Assembly: GCA_029555025.1 (NCBI GenBank)
Contig: JAKPTZ010000064.1
Location: 1 to 64,000 of the forward strand
Length of the DNA stretch: 64,000 nucleotides
DNA from: Deltaproteobacteria bacterium
GTDB taxonomy: Bacteria > Myxococcota_A > UBA9042 > DTJE01
Direction of reading: 5' to 3'
Position 1 is the first letter of the stretch. Every line of letters starts with the position of its first letter. Under the pieces are notes generated by a model. That model saw only the letters and a list, made by a program, of their open reading frames with translations. It was not told where the DNA came from and ran no database searches. The position numbers were made by a program, and so were the translations under genes. Below are positions 35,082 through 43,520 of this stretch, piece after piece.

Positions 35082-35506
35082 GGGTGCTGATTGACACATC
35101 GGTGTGGTCCCAATTCCTTCGCCGCCCCGCTTCGCCGGCCACGCCGGATCAGGACAGACTGCGCATGGTGGTTGCTGACTTGATTGCGGACGGACGTGTC
35201 GTGCTCCCCGGGGTTGTGCGCCAGGAGATTCTTTCCGGAATAAGGGACGACGCCAGGTTCCACAAGGTGAAGACCGTCCTGCGCACCATTGACGATGAAC
35301 CAATGACGACCGAAGACTTTGAAAGCGCCGCAGCGGCTTTCACAACATGCCGACGGGCCGGCATTGCCCCGACTTTTGTGGACATGACGCTTTGTGCGCT
35401 TGCGATTCGCCTTCAAGCCCCGATATTGACACTGGACAAGGACTTCGCCAGGTACGCCACGGTGCTGCCGATTCAAATTCACGACTGCATGACCAGGATG
35501 CCGTAA
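35078..35506 (+). CDS. vapC: VapC-type PIN-domain toxin
   Basis: A 142-residue PIN ribonuclease. The acidic active site is visible in VLIDTSVW (Asp6), GVVRQEIL (Glu) and the later FVDMTLCALA and TLDKDFARYA Asp residues. VapC toxins cut tRNA or rRNA when free of VapB. The pair is complete and its reading frames are intact. Confidence 0.93.
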   Translation: MRVLIDTSVWSQFLRRPASPATPDQDRLRMVVADLIADGRVVLPGVVRQEILSGIRDDARFHKVKTVLRTIDDEPMTTEDFESAAAAFTTCRRAGIAPTFVDMTLCALAIRLQAPILTLDKDFARYATVLPIQIHDCMTRMP

Positions 35507-35510
35507 GGCG

Positions 35511-36836
35511 CTAGGCCACGACCAGGCCGGAATCATCGAATCGCGTGTAAATGGGCGTGTATATAAGGCGGCCTTCCTGGCGCTTTGCAGAAGCGAGGGG
35601 CGAAAAGACCAGCGCCGCCGGCGAATTTGGATGCGAATCAAGGAACAGGTTCGCGCTGCGCATCCGACCGGCGGCGCCGCTCTTGACTTCGACAGGATAG
35701 ACTTTTCCGCCGCGCGACATTATGAAATCAACCTCGGCATTTCCGCGCTGCCCAGCCCTGGACCAGTAATACATCGACCCATTTTCAGACCCGCCAGACG
35801 CAAGCAGTTCCTGACCCACAAACTGCTCGACGACGGCGCCGCGGTGGACGGCGGAAAGATCATTTCCCGAAAACAGGACGCTGGCTGAAACCCCAAGCAG
35901 GTACTGAAGAAGTCCCACGTCCAGGAACAGTGGCTTGAAACGTTTGTCACTGGCGCCGGCGCCAAGTGGAAGTGCGTCCCCGGCGGTATCGCGAACGGGC
36001 GTAACCAGCAGCGCCCGCGCCAGAATCTGTACCGACGCCTTTGTAACCTCGGTCCTTCTGGCTGGATCGATGTGTGAATAGATCACCTGGCCGCCAACGG
36101 CGCCCGGCAGACTCGAAAAAACTGTCTCAAGACTCTCCCTGTCTGCGCGCCGCTGGTAACGCGCCAGGGATCCCGCAAGCGATGACGCAAGATCGGAGTG
36201 AACCCGCGCCGCGGCCGCAAGCGAATTTTCAGCAATGAACCCCGACACCGCCTCGGGCATGCCACCAACAAGCAGGTATGTCCGAAGTTCGCCCAGCAGC
36301 TTCATGTGAACAGCATCCGAAGCCGTGTGTGGCGATCCAAGTGTCGGAAGGGCCGCTGAAAGCATGTCGAGCCCGCGCGCGACAAGGAATTCGTGAAAGG
36401 TCATTGGGTGCATGCGCAGGAAACTGACGCGCCCCACCGGGAAGGAAACTTCCCCCAACGCGAACTCAAGGGCCGACCCGGCGGCGATGACCGGAATGTC
36501 GGGGCGCTCTTCATACAGATACCTGAGTGCAGTCAATGCGCGTGGCTGGGCCTGTATCTCGTCGATGAAAAGGAGTGTTCGGCCCCCGGACAAGGGATTA
36601 CCGCAAAATGCCTCAAGCTGCGGGATCAGGGCAGAGGCACCCAGGTCACCATCAAATATCGCCCGGGCCGAAGCATCGCGTTCAAGGTCGATCACTGAGG
36701 TATTGTCATAGTATGCGCGACCAAACGCCTTGATGGTCCACGTTTTTCCGACCTGCCTGGCTCCGCGGACGATCAGTGGTTTTCGAGTCGGCGATTCCTT
36801 CCATCTTGTAAGCTCGATTTCTGCAGATCTCCACAC
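35511..36836 (-). CDS. AAA ATPase with DUF4143 C-terminal domain
   Basis: A 441-residue ATPase: Walker A GARQVGKT, Walker B LLFIDEIQAQP, and a sensor region IPVIAAGSALEFAL, then a DUF4143 half with VDFIMSRGGKVYPVEVKSG, a restriction-endonuclease-like motif (D..xVK). The GTG at 36836 is favoured because GAGG precedes it by six bases; a TTG at 36866 lies in frame upstream. These proteins are common in archaea and bacteria and their role is not established. It follows vapBC tail to tail and sits behind tandem repeats (36850 onward), as such genes often do. Confidence 0.88.
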   Translation of the reverse strand: MWRSAEIELTRWKESPTRKPLIVRGARQVGKTWTIKAFGRAYYDNTSVIDLERDASARAIFDGDLGASALIPQLEAFCGNPLSGGRTLLFIDEIQAQPRALTALRYLYEERPDIPVIAAGSALEFALGEVSFPVGRVSFLRMHPMTFHEFLVARGLDMLSAALPTLGSPHTASDAVHMKLLGELRTYLLVGGMPEAVSGFIAENSLAAAARVHSDLASSLAGSLARYQRRADRESLETVFSSLPGAVGGQVIYSHIDPARRTEVTKASVQILARALLVTPVRDTAGDALPLGAGASDKRFKPLFLDVGLLQYLLGVSASVLFSGNDLSAVHRGAVVEQFVGQELLASGGSENGSMYYWSRAGQRGNAEVDFIMSRGGKVYPVEVKSGAAGRMRSANLFLDSHPNSPAALVFSPLASAKRQEGRLIYTPIYTRFDDSGLVVA

Positions 36837-36849
36837 GGCGGGCCTCGAT

Positions 36850-36930
36850 GTAAAATAACAATCCAATTTTCACAACAAGAACGTAAAATATCAATCCATA
36901 TTTTACATTGGAGACGTAAATTTTCGAGGT
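36850..36930. repeat. Three 33-bp-spaced AT-rich repeats upstream of the DUF4143 gene
   Basis: GTAAA-containing elements start at 36850, 36883 and 36916, exactly 33 bases apart. The first two share GTAAAATA and CAATCCA; the second is internally palindromic with nine-base arms (GTAAAATAT and ATATTTTAC). They lie immediately upstream of the start on the AT-rich side of the promoter and would be operator- or promoter-like elements for the reverse-strand gene. Confidence 0.75.
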
Positions 36931-36984
36931 TGTCTGCCGCCCCCGCCCTGCTATCATGGGTCATCCGCCATCGTCGGAGGCCAC

Positions 36985-37305
36985 ATGGAAACCGTTATTG
37001 CCATGACCATTTCGTCGTTCCCCGACCGCGAGCGCGCCCTTGAATGCGCCCGCGCCCTGATCGAGCGCAAGGTAGCGGCCTGCGTCCAGGTGACGTCCCC
37101 GATTACCAGCGTCTATACATGGGATTCAAAGACCTGCGAGGACGACGAAGTCCTGTTGTTTGTCAAGACGACGCTGGACAGAACCGAAGAAGCCATCCGG
37201 CAGATCAAGACGATGCACCCCTATGACGTCCCCGAAATCATCACGCTGCCCGTGATCGACGGCTTCGGCGGTTATTTCGACTGGGTCCGCGACAGCGTGA
37301 AATAG
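36985..37305 (+). CDS. cutA: CutA divalent-cation tolerance protein
   Basis: A 106-residue PII-like trimer-forming protein. The family blocks AALIERKVAACVQV, SVYTWDSK and TMHPYDVPEIITLPVIDG are present, with the length expected. It is associated with copper and divalent-cation tolerance; the molecular activity is unclear. Confidence 0.95.
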   Translation: METVIAMTISSFPDRERALECARALIERKVAACVQVTSPITSVYTWDSKTCEDDEVLLFVKTTLDRTEEAIRQIKTMHPYDVPEIITLPVIDGFGGYFDWVRDSVK

Positions 37306-37386
37306 ATACTCCCCGCGATGAACGATTTGTCTGGCAGGCTTCCGTATGCTAGCTTCGCCTTTGCCTGGCAACCTGGAGTATCCCAG

Positions 37387-39660
37387 ATGGTTCATCGTTC
37401 GCTTGCAAACATTTTCATCATCGCGGCATTGTTCGCTTTCGGATGTGGCGGCGGCCCGACTCCGCAGTCCGACGTTGTTCAGGACACGACCGAGGCGGAT
37501 ACCGTTTCGGACACGGCGCTGCCGGACATTGACCAGGCTGACGTCCCTTCGGACGATTCAAATTCGGACATTCCCTCGGACATTGCACTGCCCGACGGCC
37601 TGGAAAGGCCGGTTGCCGACCCGGTCGCGGCCGCCCGGGCGTTCAGGCTGTACTACGCCGAACGCGTCGATCGCGCGGTGGTGGCTTTCAACCGGTTCAT
37701 GCTGTTTGGCGACACCATGTTCGGCATCAACATCCGGAAGGTGGGCGTGGCGCGCAGCGGCGACACGTTCGAAGTCGTCCCGGGACCAAAGGACAACAAC
37801 CAGATCGGCACGTCGGTCCGGGCCGCGTGGAATGCGTACAGGCTGTACAGGACACGCACCCTTGAGCTGGCATTGATTCGCATGTTTAACGGCATGGAAT
37901 TCATCGGCACGGTCAGCGGCCACGACGGAGTGACCGGACGCAACGCCTATCCGAACTGGACCATGACCATCAACGGGCCTGCCGGAACTGTCGGCCGCAC
38001 GCGGGACGGCACCACGGTCGAATCACCGTACGTTTCTGACGCCGGACTGGAATCCGAAATGATTTCGACGTTCTTTGGCGACATGGACGTGACCTACAGG
38101 CTGGAACCGGCCGACATCCTCTTCAACTACATGCCGGCCGTTGAAACCGGTTCCTATGCCGTGACATATTCCTTCAGCATGCTGCCTGACTTCCTGCGCA
38201 TCAGCGACTGCTGCACTTCGATGATGAAAGTGCCGGATGACTATCCGTGGGCGGGCGCGTTCTGGTCGAACCACAATTCGCGAGACAACTTCCCGGACCT
38301 GGTATTCGGATACCTGGCCGCGGGTGAGGCGATGGACGATCCGGACGCCGGTCCCGAACTGAAGGCCGCCGCCACCGCCGCCTGGGAAGCCGGCCGGAAG
38401 GTTGGCGACCTGGTCCAGCAGAACGACAGCCGGATAATGACGGTTTCCGAACACACCACGTACGACCAGTTGACTGTCAGCGGCGAGATGCGGCCCGACG
38501 GCACGGTCGAGGCCGAAACCCTGGGCGCGATGTCGGACTGCCAGATGAACTACGCCGCCCGCGCGCTTTCGACGGATGGACTTGACGCCCAACTGCCGGA
38601 GCTGCCCCTGCCCGGAGCGCTGGAAAACCTGATTGCGCCGTTCGTCGATGTCGAATCCGGGTGCGAATGGATGGAAGGCGGCCACACATGCACGCGGCTG
38701 GCCGAATCGTTCTGCGGCAAGACCTGGGGCCAGCTTAACGAACTGACGATGGGCGGCAAGGGCCTGATCGACCTGGCGATGGAACTGGACGAAGAGGATC
38801 CCGGCGCGGCCGGCGCGATCCTGGGCCAGTTCTATGGAAACTACGACCAGCCGATGAACGCCGCCCTGGCCGTCGTTGAATACGCCCGGTTAACAGGCAA
38901 GCAGGATCTGCTGGAACTGGCGCAGGCGACGCTTGCGGAAATGACCGACCTGTCACGCACGTTCGCAGACGTCATATTCGGAAGGGCGGACCCCGCCGAG
39001 CAGGCCCAGATGCGATACGAAACGGCGCTGATCGACGGCCTGGGGGGACTGACCCCGCCGGCGACGGACTTCCTGGACTTCGCGGTGGCCGAACAGCAGA
39101 TGGCGGCCATGGAAGGCCTGCTGGAAATGCCGGACTCGACCGTCGCGGCACTGCTGACCGAGCAGGAAATCGCCGACCAGATCGACGACGAACAGTCCGA
39201 CGCCAGCGCTCCCGTGAAAAAGCGATACAGGGACAACTGGGGGGACATTCCCCCGGTTCGTGTCGAGGGTGAAGGCTATCAGGCGAAGGTGTTCGAGCGC
39301 GACACGGCATCGGACTGGCGCCCGGTTGAACGCCCCCATCACAGGAGGATGGGCGGAATCGACCTGCTTGAAGCCCTGCCCCTTTGCGTGACCAATCCGC
39401 AGGTGCTTGACTGCACCTGGGCAAAGGCCGGCTGCGCGCGCCCCGACCTGAACCATGATGGGAAAGTTGACGATGCGGATCGCACCATCTTTCAAACGAC
39501 CGCACAAGGGACCACCGGCTGCCTGCCCGCGAACAACTACTGCGACGGCGCGGACCTGGACCACACCGGCACCGTCGATGCACTCGACACCGCCTTCATG
39601 GACGCCGCCCAGGGCTGCCATTATTTTCTTTCGTCGCAACCTTCTGACAACGCAAGATAA
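37387..39660 (+). CDS. Large lipoprotein with Asp-rich linker and dockerin-like end
   Basis: A 757-residue protein. The start at 37387 has GGAG upstream and yields a lipoprotein signal (MVHRSLANIFIIAALFAFGC). Residues about 20-70 are an Asp/Ser/Thr-rich linker (DTTEADTVSDTALPDIDQ). The main body is an alpha-helical, unrecognised domain with YPNWTM and GDMDVTYRLEPADI; a few Cys pairs occur (DCCTS, CGKTW). The C terminus carries two calcium-type loops (DLNHDGKVDDADR and DLDHTGTVDALDT), a dockerin-like pair followed by a short tail. Cell-surface location is inferred. Confidence 0.7.
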   Translation: MVHRSLANIFIIAALFAFGCGGGPTPQSDVVQDTTEADTVSDTALPDIDQADVPSDDSNSDIPSDIALPDGLERPVADPVAAARAFRLYYAERVDRAVVAFNRFMLFGDTMFGINIRKVGVARSGDTFEVVPGPKDNNQIGTSVRAAWNAYRLYRTRTLELALIRMFNGMEFIGTVSGHDGVTGRNAYPNWTMTINGPAGTVGRTRDGTTVESPYVSDAGLESEMISTFFGDMDVTYRLEPADILFNYMPAVETGSYAVTYSFSMLPDFLRISDCCTSMMKVPDDYPWAGAFWSNHNSRDNFPDLVFGYLAAGEAMDDPDAGPELKAAATAAWEAGRKVGDLVQQNDSRIMTVSEHTTYDQLTVSGEMRPDGTVEAETLGAMSDCQMNYAARALSTDGLDAQLPELPLPGALENLIAPFVDVESGCEWMEGGHTCTRLAESFCGKTWGQLNELTMGGKGLIDLAMELDEEDPGAAGAILGQFYGNYDQPMNAALAVVEYARLTGKQDLLELAQATLAEMTDLSRTFADVIFGRADPAEQAQMRYETALIDGLGGLTPPATDFLDFAVAEQQMAAMEGLLEMPDSTVAALLTEQEIADQIDDEQSDASAPVKKRYRDNWGDIPPVRVEGEGYQAKVFERDTASDWRPVERPHHRRMGGIDLLEALPLCVTNPQVLDCTWAKAGCARPDLNHDGKVDDADRTIFQTTAQGTTGCLPANNYCDGADLDHTGTVDALDTAFMDAAQGCHYFLSSQPSDNAR

Positions 39661-39762
39661 TCTCAGCACCCTCATCAAAGATAAAAACTTTTGCACAAAG
39701 TGAGCGAAGTAGATGGCCTGGACATGAAGATTCCACGGACGGCAGTCGGAACTGGAACAGAA

Positions 39763-40793
<1,031 letters not shown>

Positions 40794-40797
<4 letters not shown>

Positions 40798-42119
40798 GCC
40801 ACCTCCGGGGCCTTCTCGGGCCCGTGCTTGACCTCGCGCACCAGCATGAAGATGTAAAGGCCGCCAAGCAGCACGTACATCAGCCCGATCAGGGCGATGC
40901 TGAACCACAGTTCGGGCACGCCGACCGTGATTGAAACGCTGTCGGCAGTCTTCAGCAACCGATAGACCGACCAGGGCTGACGGCCGACTTCGGCGGTGAT
41001 CCAGCCGACCTGGCTGGCCACCAGCGTCAATGGCGCGACCAGAAGGACAAGCCGGTGGTACCAGCGGCTGATGTCCAGCTTCTGGCGCCAGATCAGCAGC
41101 AGCCCCAGGGCCATCGTGCCGATGAAAAGCAGGCCAAGCATTACCATGGTGTGGAAAGAGAAGAACGTCAGGCCGACAGGCGGCAGTTCATCCTTCGGAA
41201 ATGCATCCATGCCCTTGACTTCGGCCTCCGGGTCACCGAACGCCAGCAGGCTGGCCAGCTTCGGAATCTCGATGGCGTAGTCCAGGCGCTGCTCGGCGGC
41301 GTTCGGAATCCCGAAAGCGACCAGCGGCGCGCCCTTCTGGGTCTTGTAGATGCCCTCGAAGGCCGCGAACTTTTCGGGCTGGGTCTGTGCGACCTGTTTC
41401 GCGTGGCTGTCGCCGGTCGGGAAGGCCGACATCGCGGCAAAGATGAATCCGGCAATGACCGCGATCTTCAGGGCACGGCGGGAAACTTCCTCCTGGTTGT
41501 CACGCAGCAGACGCGCCGCCGCCACGCCGCCAACGAAGAACGCGCCGGTGATCAGGCAAGCGACCAGGGTGTGGAAGAACCGGTACCACATCGAAGGATT
41601 GAAAACCGCGTCGGAAAAGCTGGTCAGGACGGCCCGACCATCGACAACCAGGAAACCTGCCGGGGTCTGCTGCCACGAGTTGGCGACCAGGATCCAGAAC
41701 GCCGATATCGTCGCGCCGACCGCTACCATCAGGATCGAGAACCAGTGAACGCCCTTGCCGACTTTGTTGCGACCGAACAGATAAAGTCCAAGGAAGCTGG
41801 ATTCCAGGAAGAACGCGAACACGCCCTCGGCCGCCAGCGGCGCGCCGAAGATGTCACCGACGAAGCGGGAATAGCTGGCCCAGTTGGTGCCGAACTGGAA
41901 TTCCATGACGATGCCGGTCGCGACGCCGACCGCGAATGTCAGCGCGAACAGCTTGCCGAAGAATTTGCCCATCCTGACCCAAACCTGATCCCCGGTGCGC
42001 CACCCGCGCCACTCCATGAAGACAAGCAGCCAGGCAAGACCGATCGAAATTGGCGGAAAGAGGAAATGAAACCCGATCGTCATCGCGAACTGCAGACGCG
42101 CAAGAATCAGGGCATCCAT
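40794..42119 (-). CDS. cydA: Cytochrome bd oxidase subunit I (short Q-loop)
   Basis: A 441-residue catalytic subunit. MDALILARLQFAMTIGFHFLFPPISIGL carries the first conserved His. GRNKVGKGVHW and FHTLVACLITGAF follow. At 441 residues against 522 in E. coli, the quinol-binding loop is of the short type, as in cyanide-insensitive (Cio) oxidases. It catalyses high-affinity oxygen reduction with quinol and does not pump protons. It is the first gene of a two-gene operon. Confidence 0.95.
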
Positions 42120-42211
42120 TGGTTGCCTCCGTTAAAACCTGTTCCGGGACTTCCGGTCTGGGTCAAGCTTGTCCGAATGTCTTTACAAAAGTCAACGCAG
42201 AACGAAGACCG

Positions 42212-42517
42212 TCATTTGGTGTTCTGCTGTTCCGGCGTTGTCTGCGTTGGAATGGCCCGTGCGGCACGCCTCTTGTTCCATGCGCGCCGAATCGCCCAGG
42301 CCGCAATCGGGAAAAGTACGGCCCCGATTACAAGCCCCCATACCTGGGTCTTGATAAGCAGCCTTGCCGTGTTATCGACCAGTTCGACGCACTGGCACAT
42401 CGCATCCTTCGCACCGGTACTGGCAAGCAGCGTGCGCAAAACGACCGGCGCAAATGCCGTCGCCACGGCAACGCCGGCCAGGGCCCCGAAAACGATCCAG
42501 TTGAACACCCGACGCAT
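42212..42517 (-). CDS. Small membrane protein of unknown function
   Basis: A 101-residue protein with two hydrophobic helices (VFNWIVFGALAGVAVATAFAPVVL and WGLVIGAVLFPIAAWAI), a CQC pair between them and a basic C terminus (RRAWNKRRAAR). GGGAGG lies seven bases before the ATG at 42517. It starts 30 bases after the MscS gene, so it may be the third gene of that operon. No family is recognised. Confidence 0.65.
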   Translation of the reverse strand: MRRVFNWIVFGALAGVAVATAFAPVVLRTLLASTGAKDAMCQCVELVDNTARLLIKTQVWGLVIGAVLFPIAAWAIRRAWNKRRAARAIPTQTTPEQQNTK

Positions 42518-42547
42518 GATCAAACCTCCCGGGAATAGAATCCCGAA

Positions 42548-43519
42548 TCAATCCGGCAGTCCGGCACCGGAAATCCCACCGACTGCGACCATCCCGCCAT
42601 CAGCGTTGCCGACTGATTCCAGGGAAACATTGGCGCTCCGGTGAAGAATGGCCGGCGGCATTATCCTGTTTCGCGCAAACGCATCCATTACGCGAAGATG
42701 AACATCCGTCTCAAAAGCCTTCTCGTGCCTGCTGTCATAGACATATGGACGCGCCCGAACCCTGACCGCCACCATGTTGTCCAGCAACACCTGCTTCACA
42801 CGCATCGGCACCGGCCTGTCCAGGAACACGTATGGACTTGTCAGGCATGCCTCCTGGACAAGCGCCACGGCCTTTCCGACATCCTGATCCGCCCCGATGA
42901 AGAAGTCCATCGGAACCTGCATTTCCAGGCTGCCGTAGTTCCCGCTTGATGTAACGTCGGTAAGTATCTTGTTGTTCGGGATGGTGACGATGTTGTGATC
43001 CAGCGTATTCATCTGGACGCTGCGAAGTCCGATCTTGATGATGTCGCCGTACTCGCCGGCATAAGAGACGCGGTCACCAACCTGGAACGGCCGATCAACC
43101 ATGATTGTGATACCGGCCAGAAAGGCCGCAACCAGATCCCGCATCGCGAAGCCGACGGCGAAAGCAAGGGCGCCGCCGATGACGGTGACTGCTGTCGAGT
43201 CCAGCCTGAAGCTCAACGCCACACAGATGATTGCCGCCGCGATGTACAAAACGAACCGGGCAACCGACTCCAGTTTCTGGATGGCCGGACGTCTGTTCGC
43301 AAACCGGATTCCAAGCCGGTTGGCGATATTCTGAACCAAACGCAGCACGACCATCGTGCCGACAATCACCAGAACCGACAAGGCGACACCGCCCCACCGA
43401 ACAAAATCGGCCAGACGGGAAAGATCAGGCGCCTCCTGGGCCATGGCCGGTACAGAAGCCAGCATGACGCCAATCAAAACCAGTGCACCGCGGGGAATCC
43501 GTAATCGACCGAAGATCAT
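42548..43519 (-). CDS. MscS-family mechanosensitive ion channel
   Basis: A 323-residue channel. After a signal-like segment (residues 1-28) come membrane helices and the pore helix GGALAFAVGFAMRDLVAAFLAGI (TM3), followed by the MscS beta domain (PFQVGDRVSYAGEYGDIIKIGLRSVQMNT, VTIPNNKIL). Such channels release solutes when the membrane is stretched. Its ATG is two bases away from the stop of the preceding NTPase gene, so the two are translated together and may work as one system. Confidence 0.93.
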   Translation of the reverse strand: MIFGRLRIPRGALVLIGVMLASVPAMAQEAPDLSRLADFVRWGGVALSVLVIVGTMVVLRLVQNIANRLGIRFANRRPAIQKLESVARFVLYIAAAIICVALSFRLDSTAVTVIGGALAFAVGFAMRDLVAAFLAGITIMVDRPFQVGDRVSYAGEYGDIIKIGLRSVQMNTLDHNIVTIPNNKILTDVTSSGNYGSLEMQVPMDFFIGADQDVGKAVALVQEACLTSPYVFLDRPVPMRVKQVLLDNMVAVRVRARPYVYDSRHEKAFETDVHLRVMDAFARNRIMPPAILHRSANVSLESVGNADGGMVAVGGISGAGLPD

Positions 43520-43520
43520 T

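Noticed and set aside
41055-42644. A 529-codon open frame on the plus strand
   Set aside because: It overlaps cydA antisense over its first two thirds and continues through the small membrane protein gene. No signal, domain or ribosome-binding site was seen.
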